From contig NZ_CP119988.1 in assembly GCF_029338515.1 (NCBI RefSeq), positions 124,001 through 188,000 of the forward strand: a stretch of 64,000 nucleotides of DNA, written 5' to 3'. Within the stretch, counting starts at the first letter, position 1; each line of letters starts with the position of its first letter. This document shows positions 15,961 through 23,825 of this stretch, in pieces. The position numbers and the translations under genes were made by a program. The notes under the pieces are model-generated. The model made no database searches, had not been told where the DNA came from, and was given only the letters and a program-made list of their open reading frames with translations. This DNA comes from Haloglomus litoreum. Its GTDB lineage: Archaea > Halobacteriota > Halobacteria > Halobacteriales > Haloarculaceae.

Positions 15961-15993
15961 GCGGCATCCGTGCGGCCCGATGTGGTGTCAACC

Positions 15994-16323
15994 ATGGGCG
16001 AACTCATCCAGGTCGAGGGCCGCGAGGTGCCGGTCGAGGACGGCACGACGGTCCAGGACCTCAAGCAGCGGCTGGATCGCGACGACGACGAACTGGCGAC
16101 CTACGAGGAGAACGGGGAGGTGAAGGTGCTCGGCGACCGCGACGAGGTGGCCGACGCCGTCCCCGAGGGCGCGAACCTCAGCTTCCAGCCCGGGGAGGGG
16201 CAGGTGTTCGGCCGTTCCGGCGGGGTCCCGACTGGTCACGGCGGCCGCGGTGGTCGCACGGGCGGGGGCGGTGGGCCTCGGTCCGTCGGGGGGCGGGGAC
16301 GGCGGTCGGGTGGAGGCGTCTGA
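15994..16323 (+). CDS. Ubiquitin-like (beta-grasp) protein with Gly-rich tail
   Basis: A 109-residue protein. Residues 1-73 fit a ubiquitin/MoaD-type beta-grasp: strands LIQVEGREVPVEDG, helix TTVQDLKQRLDRDDDEL, then GEVKVLGDRDEVADAVPEGA and LSFQPGEGQVFG. The remaining 36 residues are almost only Gly, Arg, Ser, Thr and Pro and finish in RRSGGGV. Conjugated Ubl proteins expose a C-terminal Gly-Gly; here one extra Val follows, which the JAMM protease of the third gene could remove. Stop and next start overlap (TGATG). Alternative: a MoaD/ThiS-type sulfur carrier, made less likely by the adjoining E2 and the long tail. The substrate is unknown. Confidence 0.75.
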   Translation: MGELIQVEGREVPVEDGTTVQDLKQRLDRDDDELATYEENGEVKVLGDRDEVADAVPEGANLSFQPGEGQVFGRSGGVPTGHGGRGGRTGGGGGPRSVGGRGRRSGGGV

Positions 16324-16724
16324 TGAAACGCGGCCGTGCCTACGAGGAGGCTCGGAAGCTCGGCGAGCGCTACCCGGTCGCGTACAGCGAGGCCGACCGG
16401 CGAGTCGTCCTCGAACGGTTCGACTTCCCGCCGGGGTGGGACCCCCAGTTCTCCAAGCTCCGGTACGAGCTCCCCGACACGTACCCCCGGGATATGCCGA
16501 CCGTCTACGTCCCGTCGGAGCTGTCCTACGAGGGCAAGAGCCCGACCCATCTGCTCCACGGCATCTCGCCGTACGGCGACTCCGACTGGAGCAAGTGGTG
16601 CATCGAGGACCACAACGTGAACTGGGACCCCGGGTCGGATACGCTGGTGAAGCTCACGACGATGATGCGGGCGTCGCTGGCGAACCCCTACAGCGACAAC
16701 CCGTTCGCGGGGGGGTCGGCGTGA
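16323..16724 (+). CDS. E2-like ubiquitin-conjugating (UBC-fold) protein
   Basis: A 133-residue protein with the order of elements of an E2: a beta meander with LRYELPDTYPRDMPTVYVP (the counterpart of the P-x-YP-x-x-P region, residues 46-64), then the active-site stretch WSKWCIEDHNVNWDP with C93, and the closing helix DTLVKLTTMMRASLANPYSD, whose LANP ending matches the usual LxxPN. H76 and H79 precede the cysteine as in prokaryotic E2-like families. It would accept the Ubl from the E1 as a thioester and pass it to a target. Haloarchaeal SAMP conjugation normally works without an E2, so this gene is unusual. It overlaps both neighbours by 1-4 bases. Confidence 0.75.
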   Translation: MKRGRAYEEARKLGERYPVAYSEADRRVVLERFDFPPGWDPQFSKLRYELPDTYPRDMPTVYVPSELSYEGKSPTHLLHGISPYGDSDWSKWCIEDHNVNWDPGSDTLVKLTTMMRASLANPYSDNPFAGGSA

Positions 16725-18274
16725 GCGAGCGCCGCCTCCGCCTGCCGGCGCGGGTCGTCCGGGAGCTGCGCGAGGCACTCCTCCGGGACGACGAACAGGA
16801 GCGCTTCGCCTTCGTCGATGCCGGGACGGCCGCGCCGCCCGCTGGGGCGGGAGCTGGCGAGGGGGAAGCCGAGAGCGAGGCCCCCTCCGAGCGTCCGGAC
16901 CTGCTCGCGAGCGAGGTGGTCCCGGTGCCGGACGAGCGGCTGGCCCGGCAGTCGAGGACCGCGTGCCGGCCCGAGCCGGCGGTCGAGCGCGACCACGTCG
17001 GGGACTGCTACGACCGGCAGCTCGCGCCGGTTCTGGTCCACAGCCACCCGTTCTCCGACGACCCGCGGTTCAGCAGCATCGACGTGGAGGCGATGGGCCG
17101 GTTCCGCGAGTGGCTGACTGGCCTCTTCCCGGACCGCCCGTTCGGCTTCGCGGTCGTCGGGCAGTCGGGTATCGAGGCGGTGGCGAACGCGGGCGAGCGC
17201 TTCGCGGCGCTCCCGGTCGAGGTCGTCGGCGAGTGGAAACTCGACGAGCCGGTCCCGGGGGCGGTCGACCGGTTCGCGCCGGTCGACGCCGGCGGGCGCG
17301 GCGCTTCGGTTGGGGATGCACCGGTCGCCGACGGCTCTGAGGGCGACCGGGCGGGGACCGACGACGCGGACACGGACACCGACATCGACGCCACCGAGCG
17401 CTTCGACCGGAACGTCCGCGCGCTCGGCGCCGACGGCCAGCGTCGGCTCCAGGACGCGACCGTCGGTATCGTCGGCGTCGGTGGCATCGGCTCGCAGGTC
17501 GCCGAGCAGTTCGCGCGCCTCGGCGTCGGCGAACTCGTCCTGGTCGACCCGGACACGGTCGAGCCGAGCAACCTGCCGCGGCTGGTCGGCGCCTACGACC
17601 ACCACGTCGGGAAGCCGAAGGTCGACGCCGTCCGCGAGCACGCCTGGCGGTCCGCGCCGGCCGACCTCGACGTGACGGCCGTCGCCGAGCCGGTCGAGGC
17701 GGTGCCGGCGCGGCTGACCGACTGCGACCTCGTCGTCGGCTGCGTCGACCGTGTCACGGCGCGCTCGTTCTGCAACGAGTGGGCCGTCAAGCACCTGACC
17801 TACTACGTCGACGCCGGGGTCCGCATCGACACGACGGATGATCGGGTAGTCGGGATGACCGGGTACGTCCACCTGGTGGCGCCCGGGAGCACCGCGTGCT
17901 TCGACTGCCTGGGACGTCACGACCAGGCGGCCGCCCGCATCGAGCGGCTCTCGCCGGACGAGCGCGAGGCCGAACTCGAGCGCGGCTACATCGACACCGA
18001 GCAGGTGGCGCCCGAGCCGGCGGTCATCCACCTCAACGGGCTCTGTGCCTCGAAGGCGGTCTCGGTCGGCACGGACGTCGTGACCGGGGTGAAGACGCCG
18101 CCGGACTTCGTCCGGTACGAGGACACGGCCCACGAGATGACCGCGCTCACGACCGAGCCCAGCCCCGCGTGCCCGACCTGTGGGGACGAGGGCGTGCTCG
18201 GCGTCGGGCGGCGCTCGTTCGGCGACGCACAGTTCACGCCCGAGGACGGTCCCGAGACGGCCACCTCGGACTGA
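16721..18274 (+). CDS. JAB(JAMM)-E1 fusion: Ubl protease and activating enzyme
   Basis: A 517-residue two-domain protein. Residues 1-170 are a JAB/MPN domain with the JAMM zinc motif HSHPFSDDPRFSSID (H107, H109, D121) and an upstream catalytic Glu near 26-28; it is expected to trim the Ubl tail or remove conjugates. Residues 190-228 form an acidic linker. Residues 229-517 are a ThiF/E1 fold: ATP loop VGIVGVGGIGSQVAEQF (248-264), LVDPDTVEPSNLPR, and zinc-binding CFDC (393-396) with CPTC (484-487). It would adenylate the Ubl C-terminus and charge the E2. The active-site Cys for Ubl thioester cannot be named. The GTG start overlaps the E2 stop by four bases. Confidence 0.88.
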   Translation: MSERRLRLPARVVRELREALLRDDEQERFAFVDAGTAAPPAGAGAGEGEAESEAPSERPDLLASEVVPVPDERLARQSRTACRPEPAVERDHVGDCYDRQLAPVLVHSHPFSDDPRFSSIDVEAMGRFREWLTGLFPDRPFGFAVVGQSGIEAVANAGERFAALPVEVVGEWKLDEPVPGAVDRFAPVDAGGRGASVGDAPVADGSEGDRAGTDDADTDTDIDATERFDRNVRALGADGQRRLQDATVGIVGVGGIGSQVAEQFARLGVGELVLVDPDTVEPSNLPRLVGAYDHHVGKPKVDAVREHAWRSAPADLDVTAVAEPVEAVPARLTDCDLVVGCVDRVTARSFCNEWAVKHLTYYVDAGVRIDTTDDRVVGMTGYVHLVAPGSTACFDCLGRHDQAAARIERLSPDEREAELERGYIDTEQVAPEPAVIHLNGLCASKAVSVGTDVVTGVKTPPDFVRYEDTAHEMTALTTEPSPACPTCGDEGVLGVGRRSFGDAQFTPEDGPETATSD

Positions 18275-18394
18275 GAGGGACACACACGCTTCTCGAGGGC
18301 CTCCGGCCCTCGCTCCCTGATTCCGCCGGCCGTCAGCTGCCGGTCCCCCCACGACGGCACGCGCCGCTCGTCCGCCCCCCGCGACGAGCGGGCG

Positions 18395-19297
18395 TCACCC
18401 GTCGTGTGTCTCGGTCCGGAGCACGTTCAGCGACCCGTCCACGACGACCTCGAGGGCGTCGCCCGCGCAGGTGAACGTCAGCGAGACCTCCAGCGGGTCC
18501 CTCGAGCGGACGACGTCCTCGGCCTCGAGAACGTTGCTCCAGCCCGGTTCCGCCCAGACGTTCACGCCCCGCTCGGCGAAGAAGGCCATCACCGGCGGCT
18601 CGAGCAGGAGCGGCCGCTCCATCGTGCTCAGCATGAACCAGTGGCAGTGGGTACACCAGAACAGGAGCGCGGGGGCGTTCCACTCCTCGACGTCGAGCCG
18701 GTCGAGATGGTCCTGGGACACGTCGAGCTCCACGGGCCCCGAGCAGTACGGGCAGAACCCCTGCGACATCGAGCAGAGGTCCGTCGTGAAGCGGACGTTC
18801 ATCGCCGCCGCGACCTCGGGCGCGTCGCTCTCGTCGAACGGCCCCGGCGGCACCGGGTACTGGTGCAACTGGTCGTCGCACGAGGGGCACTCGATGCTGA
18901 CGCGCTGGTCGCGGTAGGACGCGTAGAGCGACTCACCGCAGACCTCGTGGGTCGACGCCAGCTCGAACGGCGGGATCTCCAGTTCCTTCGCGTAGAAGCC
19001 CGCCTTCACCGCCTGGTAGGCCTTGAGCCCCCGGAGCGTCAGGTGGTAGCCGTCCTCCACGCTGGCGACGTAGTCCGTCTCGACGAGCTGCTGGAGGTGG
19101 TAGTTCAGCCGCCCGCTGTCCTCGAGTTCGGTCCCCTCCCAGACGTCCGTGAACCGGAGCGTGGCGTACTGCCCCCCGGTACAGGCGTCGCCGAGCGTCA
19201 TGAGGATGAACAGCCGGTGCTCGTTGGCGACGGTCTTCAGCACCTCGTCCGCGGCGGCGAGACTCGGGCCGCCGGTGCCGGCTGGAGCGCTACCCAT
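18395..19297 (-). CDS. Winged-helix protein with C-terminal zinc ribbons
   Basis: A 300-residue haloarchaeal protein. The N-terminal 100 residues are an ArsR-like winged helix (VLKTVANEHRLFILMTLGDA, later LNYHLQQLVETDYVAS and a wing with GYHLTLRGLKAYQ). The rest holds three Cys pairs that look like zinc-ribbon halves: ECPSCDDQ, GFCPYCSGP and FWCTHCHWF, then a beta-rich end. It is probably a DNA-binding regulator with zinc-dependent folding. Target and signal are unknown. Its 3' end faces the ubiquitin-like operon (120 bp apart), so operon membership is excluded. Confidence 0.85.
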   Translation of the reverse strand: MGSAPAGTGGPSLAAADEVLKTVANEHRLFILMTLGDACTGGQYATLRFTDVWEGTELEDSGRLNYHLQQLVETDYVASVEDGYHLTLRGLKAYQAVKAGFYAKELEIPPFELASTHEVCGESLYASYRDQRVSIECPSCDDQLHQYPVPPGPFDESDAPEVAAAMNVRFTTDLCSMSQGFCPYCSGPVELDVSQDHLDRLDVEEWNAPALLFWCTHCHWFMLSTMERPLLLEPPVMAFFAERGVNVWAEPGWSNVLEAEDVVRSRDPLEVSLTFTCAGDALEVVVDGSLNVLRTETHDG

Positions 19298-20465
19298 ACG
19301 TCGGTAGCTACGGCGGGGACCTAATGACCTTGTGGGGAGCGTGGTGGTGGAGGGTGGTGGTGGAGGGCCGAAGCGGGAACCGGGGAAGTTCCCAGTCGTG
19401 GAGTGGGACGGCTCTGTCATAACGTTCATCTGAAATCGATTTCACACAGCCACTACTCGGTACGTATCCGCCGTGGTTCGAGGCCCCCCGCGGCGAAGGT
19501 GCCGGTCTCGCCTATATATGACAGAGATATTTGAATATTGGAATATAACATGTTGGGTGACATTACTTCGTCCTCTACTGGCGACGTGCCGGCCCTGTAG
19601 TTAGCTGGAGAATGTTGCTGTAGTTATATCCAATGCCCAATATATCAATAATTGGGTTTGTAATATTCATAAATCGGTTTTATCTGAGTAATATCGGTGG
19701 TGGCTGTGGGTGGTCAGTAAGTGGATTGGATTTCTATCTATAAAGCATATGAATAGTGTGATGATTATGAAGTTGTCATTTCTGGTCTATGCGTGGTCAG
19801 CTGCAAAGGGTGTTCTCTATTGGTGGACGGGTGGTGCTCTCACCCGGTGCCTGCAGACAGGGATGCCGGTCTCGGGCGGCCCATCACGTATGCAACGGTG
19901 TGACCGTCCGCTGTCGACGGATGAACCATTACATCCTTACGCTTGTAATGGGTGTGTGGGCGAGTGGCTCGCTCGACACGAAATGGTGCTGTACAGCGCC
20001 GTCCGAAGTTATCTACCGCTGCCTGGGATGTGTTTCCTGTTGACGAACAACATGGTGTGGTGGGGCGTGGGGCTGCCACCGACCCGGAAGGGCTCTCTCT
20101 GTGTATGTGTGTGGTGTTCACACGGACCGCGACCGACCGGGGTGATTCACTCGGGGTGCGGATTCTCGTTCTCTACTGGTGAACGGCGGATGCGGTGTTC
20201 GCTTTGACGGCTGTCGCGGGCCGGTCCGAGCGCTGCCCCCGGACTGCCTCGTGAGAGTCCGCCGTGTCGGTCGTCGGGATGCGCGGTTCGTCCGGGACCT
20301 GCCGAGCTGGTGGGGCATGACGATTCAGAGGGGACTCAGGGACGTCCGGGCGAGGAAGAGCGCATCCGCGAAAACGTTCGACAGCAGAGAACGGGAGGGG
20401 GTGTCGTGACCCTGACCGCGGGGAGGAGCCCCCAGACACCAGCAGCCGGGCGACGGGTGGCGGCT
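19298..20465. other. Gene-poor, AT-richer stretch of about 1.2 kb
   Basis: No convincing gene is present. From about 19500 to 19760 the sequence is AT-rich (TATATATG, ATATTTGAATATTGG and similar), unlike the rest of the window. Frames that stay open have unusually many Cys and Trp residues and no haloarchaeal codon bias. Short degenerate repeats of CTCTACTGG or CTCTATTGG occur near 19574, 19815 and 20172. It may be decayed accessory DNA or carry an untranslated RNA; neither is supported further. Confidence 0.4.
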
Positions 20466-20642
20466 TCACCGGTCTCCCGTGTCTCTCACCCCCTCTGCGT
20501 ACACGGGACATCGGTGGACCTCCCGGTCGGTGTTGTCGGCGATCACCAGCTGCCGCAGTTCGTGCCCGCAGGCCCCCGAGACCTGCTCTCGATGGGCGCA
20601 GTTGCCACAGCTCTGCGGGATACGGTCCTCCGTCTTGGACAT
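20466..20642 (-). CDS. Small CxxC zinc-finger-like protein, 58 aa
   Basis: A 58-residue protein: MSKTEDRIPQSCGNCAHREQ, then VSGACGHELRQLVIAD and EVHRCPVYAEG. Four cysteines and a histidine (SCGNC, ACGH, RCP) can build one zinc site, the pattern of haloarchaeal CPxCG-type micro-proteins. Strong support comes from the promoter: on its strand the box AAATATTTATAT lies 28 bp before the ATG, ideal for a leaderless transcript. Comparable micro-proteins modulate growth, biofilm or stress responses; the target of this one is unknown. It shares its promoter region with the divergent membrane protein gene. Confidence 0.6.
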   Translation of the reverse strand: MSKTEDRIPQSCGNCAHREQVSGACGHELRQLVIADNTDREVHRCPVYAEGVRDTGDR

Positions 20643-20670
20643 GGTCTAGCTAAGTGTGTGAATCGCAAAC

Positions 20671-20682
20671 ATATAAATATTT
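20671..20682. promoter_or_regulatory. Divergent TATA element
   Basis: ATATAAATATTT is readable as a TATA box on both strands. It lies 28 bp from the small zinc protein start (20642, minus strand) and about 35-55 bp from the possible starts of the membrane protein on the plus strand. One element could drive both directions. Confidence 0.55.
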
Positions 20683-20735
20683 CCTGCGGGCCCCTGGCGG
20701 GGGTAGACTGATGAGGGGTGGGCCCACATCCGGGG

Positions 20736-22202
20736 ATGAGCATGGTTCGCTGGCGTGTCGTCTGCCTCGTGGTGCTCGCCTGCCTCGCGGCCGCGCCAGG
20801 GGTGGCCGTCGCCCACGACCCACCGGACACCCGCTTCGACTCCCCCATCCCGCTCACGCACCTGTACGCGGGCGCGGGCGCGACGGTCGCGGCGACGGCC
20901 GGCGTTCTCGGGCTGACGACGGGTCGTGACGGGACGGACCGGGAGTGGGGGATCGGCGGACTCCCCGGGCGCTTCGGGCGGGTGCTGGCGTTCGCGGCCC
21001 GGGGTGGGTTCCTCGCTTGCTTCGCGCTCGCGCTGTTCGCCGGAGTCGCCGGGCCGCCCGACCCGGACGTCAACCTCCTGACGGTCCTCTTCTGGGGCCT
21101 CTGGCTCAAGGGGGTCGCGCTCCTTGCGGCCATCGTCGGGAGCCCCTGGCGGCTCCTCTCCCCGTGGCGGACGGTCTACGAGGCGGGGGTCTGGCTACTC
21201 GATGTCACCCGTTCGTCGTCGGTCGGGTCGGCGCCGGCGGGGGCCAGCGGACCCCCGGACGGGGCTCGGGACCGCGCGGCTGGGGCCGGTGTGGCCCCGG
21301 ATGGGCTGATCGGCTACCCCGAGTGGCTGGGCCGCTGGCCGGCGCTCGTGGGGTTCCTCCTCGTGGTGGGCGTGATGGAGAACCTCGGCGGCGTGCCGGC
21401 CGCCCCCCGCGAGACCGCGCTGCTGCTCGGCGGCTACGGCGTGGTGATGGTCGCCGGCGCCGTCGTCTTCGGTCCGACCTGGTTCCGGCGGGCGGACCTG
21501 TTCGCCGTCTTCTACCGGCTGTTCGGCCGGGTGGCACCCCTCCAGGTCTCGCGCGGCCCGGCCGGCGACGTCCGGATCACCGCGCGGCTACCCTGGCGGG
21601 GCGGGACGGTCCCGGTCGCCGACATCGGGGCGGTCGGCCTGGTCGTCGCGGCCGTCTACACCGTCAGCTTCGACGGGTTCACCAACACGGTGGAGTACCA
21701 GTACCTCCTGACCCGGGTGAGCGTCGCGCTCGACGTCGGTGTCGGTGTCGCCCTCGTCACGTACCTCGGGGGGTACGCGCTGTTCCTCGCCGGGTTCGGC
21801 CTCGTCGTGGCGGCCACGGAGCGCCTCGGCGGGCGCCGGGTCGCGGCCCGGGCGCTGCTGGTGTTCGCCCCGACGCTCCTCCCCATCGCGGTCAGCTACG
21901 ATATCGCCCACACCTACCCGACGACGCTCCGCAACGCGGTGCGCGTCGCCTACACCCTCCTGCCGCTGGGCGGTACTGTCCCGGACCCGCTCGCGTGGCT
22001 GTCTCTCCCCGTCTTCTGGGGGAGTCAGGTCGTCCTCATCACCGTCGGGCACGTCGTCGCCGTCGTCGCCGCCCACGTCGTGACCCGCCGCCGGTACCCG
22101 GACCGGGCCGCCGCCCGGCGGAGCCACCTCCCGCTCACGCTCCTGATGGTCGGCTACACGGTCCTGTCGCTGTGGATCGTCTCGCTGCCCGCCGTGAACT
22201 GA
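20736..22202 (+). CDS. Multi-pass integral membrane protein, about 488 aa
   Basis: A signal-like N-terminus (MVRWRVVCLVVLACLAAAPGVAVAHD) is followed by about ten hydrophobic segments. Polar landmarks are PWRLLSPWRTVYEAG, EYQYLLTRVSVALDVG and AVSYDIAHTYPTTLRNA. No family is assigned with confidence; the pattern recalls haloarchaeal and actinobacterial proteins near copper or heme handling genes, but that is a weak memory-based resemblance. ATG 20736 or 20742 is used; a GTG at 20718 is also possible. It precedes the LivG gene by 76 bp but LivG has its own promoter. Confidence 0.8.
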   Translation: MSMVRWRVVCLVVLACLAAAPGVAVAHDPPDTRFDSPIPLTHLYAGAGATVAATAGVLGLTTGRDGTDREWGIGGLPGRFGRVLAFAARGGFLACFALALFAGVAGPPDPDVNLLTVLFWGLWLKGVALLAAIVGSPWRLLSPWRTVYEAGVWLLDVTRSSSVGSAPAGASGPPDGARDRAAGAGVAPDGLIGYPEWLGRWPALVGFLLVVGVMENLGGVPAAPRETALLLGGYGVVMVAGAVVFGPTWFRRADLFAVFYRLFGRVAPLQVSRGPAGDVRITARLPWRGGTVPVADIGAVGLVVAAVYTVSFDGFTNTVEYQYLLTRVSVALDVGVGVALVTYLGGYALFLAGFGLVVAATERLGGRRVAARALLVFAPTLLPIAVSYDIAHTYPTTLRNAVRVAYTLLPLGGTVPDPLAWLSLPVFWGSQVVLITVGHVVAVVAAHVVTRRRYPDRAAARRSHLPLTLLMVGYTVLSLWIVSLPAVN

Positions 22203-22249
22203 GCCGCCGCCCGTCACGGCTGTCGTCCGCCGGTGCCGCGGGGCAACGA

Positions 22250-22257
22250 TTATATAG
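22250..22257 (+). promoter_or_regulatory. TATA box of the LivGF operon
   Basis: TTATATAG begins 29 bp before the ATG at 22279, a typical leaderless haloarchaeal promoter for the first ABC-transporter gene. Confidence 0.6.
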
Positions 22258-22278
22258 TGCTGTGAGCTATCGCCACAC

Positions 22279-23034
22279 ATGGCCACGCAGCGCGAGGCCG
22301 TCCTGCGCGCGGAGGGGTTGACGCGACGGTTCGGCGCCTTCGTCGCTGTCGACCACGTCGACTTCAGCCTGGACGGCGACGAGATTCACGGCATCATCGG
22401 CCCGAACGGAGCGGGCAAGACGACCTTCTTCAAGATGATCTCCGGGGTCATCCAGCCCTCGGAGGGACGGATCGAACTCAAGGGCGAGGATATCACCGCC
22501 CTCGCCCCGGAGCGCATCGCCCGCCGGGGACTGGCACAGACCTTCCAGATCACCAGCATCTTCCCGAGCCTCACCGTCGAGGAGAACGTCGTCGGGGCGC
22601 TCAACGGACAGAAGCGGTTCCTCAACCCGGCGGTCCCCTATCGGGAGGACTCGGCGACGACCGAGCGAGCACGGGAGATCCTCCGGCGGATCGGACTCGA
22701 CGACGTCGCCGGCGCCGAGGCGGGGAACCTCTCGCACGGCGACCAGGGCGTCCTCGAGATCGGCCTCGCGCTCGCGACCGACCCGGAGGTAATCCTCTTC
22801 GACGAGCCGACCGCCGGGCTCTCGGCCACCGAGACCGAGCGTATCCGGACCATCATCGAGGAGATCAGCGACGAGGCCGCCATCATGCTGGTCGAGCACG
22901 ACATGGACTTCGTGATGGGCCTCGCCGACAGCGTCACGGTCCTCCACAACGGCCAGATCCTGGCACAGGGGTCGCCGGACGAGATCAGCCAGAACAGCGA
23001 CGTACAGAACGTCTACTTCGGGAGGGACGTCTGA
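22279..23034 (+). CDS. livG: Branched-chain-type ABC transporter ATPase (LivG-like)
   Basis: A 251-residue ABC ATPase. Walker A is GPNGAGKTTF (41-50), the signature LSHGDQG (a LivG-type variation of LSGGQ), and Walker B is VILFDEPTAGLS, followed by the H-loop in MLVEHDMDFVMG. It powers import through LivHM-type permeases. It ends with TGATG overlapping livF, so both ATPases are translated together. The permeases and binding protein of the same family are encoded 3 kb downstream, interrupted by RidA and cupin genes, and are very likely the partners. The ligand (amino acid, amide, urea-like or aromatic acid) is not known. Confidence 0.93.
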   Translation: MATQREAVLRAEGLTRRFGAFVAVDHVDFSLDGDEIHGIIGPNGAGKTTFFKMISGVIQPSEGRIELKGEDITALAPERIARRGLAQTFQITSIFPSLTVEENVVGALNGQKRFLNPAVPYREDSATTERAREILRRIGLDDVAGAEAGNLSHGDQGVLEIGLALATDPEVILFDEPTAGLSATETERIRTIIEEISDEAAIMLVEHDMDFVMGLADSVTVLHNGQILAQGSPDEISQNSDVQNVYFGRDV

Positions 23035-23735
23035 TGCTCACCGTCGATCAGATCGATACGTACTACGGGAAGAGCCACATCCTCCACGACGTCAGTCTGG
23101 AGATCAAGGAGGACGAGGTCGTCGCGCTCATCGGGCGCAACGGCGTCGGCAAGACCACCACGATGCGCTCGATCATGGGGATGACCCCGCCCCGCAGCGG
23201 GACCATCACCTTCGAGGGCGAGGACATCACCGGGGCCGACCCCAACCACATCGCGAGCCGGGGCATCGGCTACGCCCCGCAGGAGCGCCGGATGTTCCCG
23301 AAGCTGACCGTCATGGAGAACCTGGAGATGGGGGCCGGGACCGGGTCGTTCGAGGACGACCAGCTCGAGACGGTGTTCGACCTGTTCCCGCGCCTGGAGG
23401 AGCGACAGGACCAGCAGACCGGGACGCTCTCGGGCGGCGAGCAGCAGATGGTGGCGATGGCCCGGGCGATGATCCGTGACCCCCAGCTCGTCCTCCTCGA
23501 CGAGCCGACGGAGGGACTGATGCCGGCGCTCATCCCGGAGATCTCCGACGTCATCGAGACCATCGCCGACCGCGGGTACGCCGTCCTCCTCGTCGAGCAG
23601 AACGTTGACTTCGTGCTCGACATCTGCGACCGCGCCTACCTCATGGATAACGGCCGCATCGAGCAGGAGGCGACCAGCGAGCGGCTCCAGGAGGACCCGG
23701 GCCTGCTGGAGGAGACGCTCGGCCTCTCGCACTGA
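23034..23735 (+). CDS. livF: Branched-chain-type ABC transporter ATPase (LivF-like)
   Basis: A 233-residue ATPase with Walker A GRNGVGKTTT, signature LSGGEQQMVAMARAM and Walker B LVLLDEPTEGLMP. These are classical LivF features, including the APQERRMFPKLTV Q-loop segment. It forms the heterodimer with LivG. The ATG overlaps the livG stop by one base. The gene is followed after 90 bp by a RidA gene with its own TATA-like box. Confidence 0.93.
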   Translation: MLTVDQIDTYYGKSHILHDVSLEIKEDEVVALIGRNGVGKTTTMRSIMGMTPPRSGTITFEGEDITGADPNHIASRGIGYAPQERRMFPKLTVMENLEMGAGTGSFEDDQLETVFDLFPRLEERQDQQTGTLSGGEQQMVAMARAMIRDPQLVLLDEPTEGLMPALIPEISDVIETIADRGYAVLLVEQNVDFVLDICDRAYLMDNGRIEQEATSERLQEDPGLLEETLGLSH

Positions 23736-23790
23736 TCCGCCGGACGGACGCGGCTGCTGCCGGCCGCTGTCCGGGTGTGCACCATGAAAA

Positions 23791-23798
23791 CTTTTAAC
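23791..23798 (+). promoter_or_regulatory. TATA-like box of the first RidA gene
   Basis: CTTTTAAC begins 35 bp before the ATG at 23826. It suggests that the RidA gene has its own short transcript or adds to read-through from livGF. Confidence 0.45.
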
Positions 23799-23825
23799 AC
23801 TGGTCCTGCGTAGTTCCGAGTGACG

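Noticed and set aside
19710-20207. 165-codon plus-strand frame in the gene-poor region
   Set aside because: Unusual excess of Cys, Trp and Met, no haloarchaeal codon bias and no domain; considered noise.
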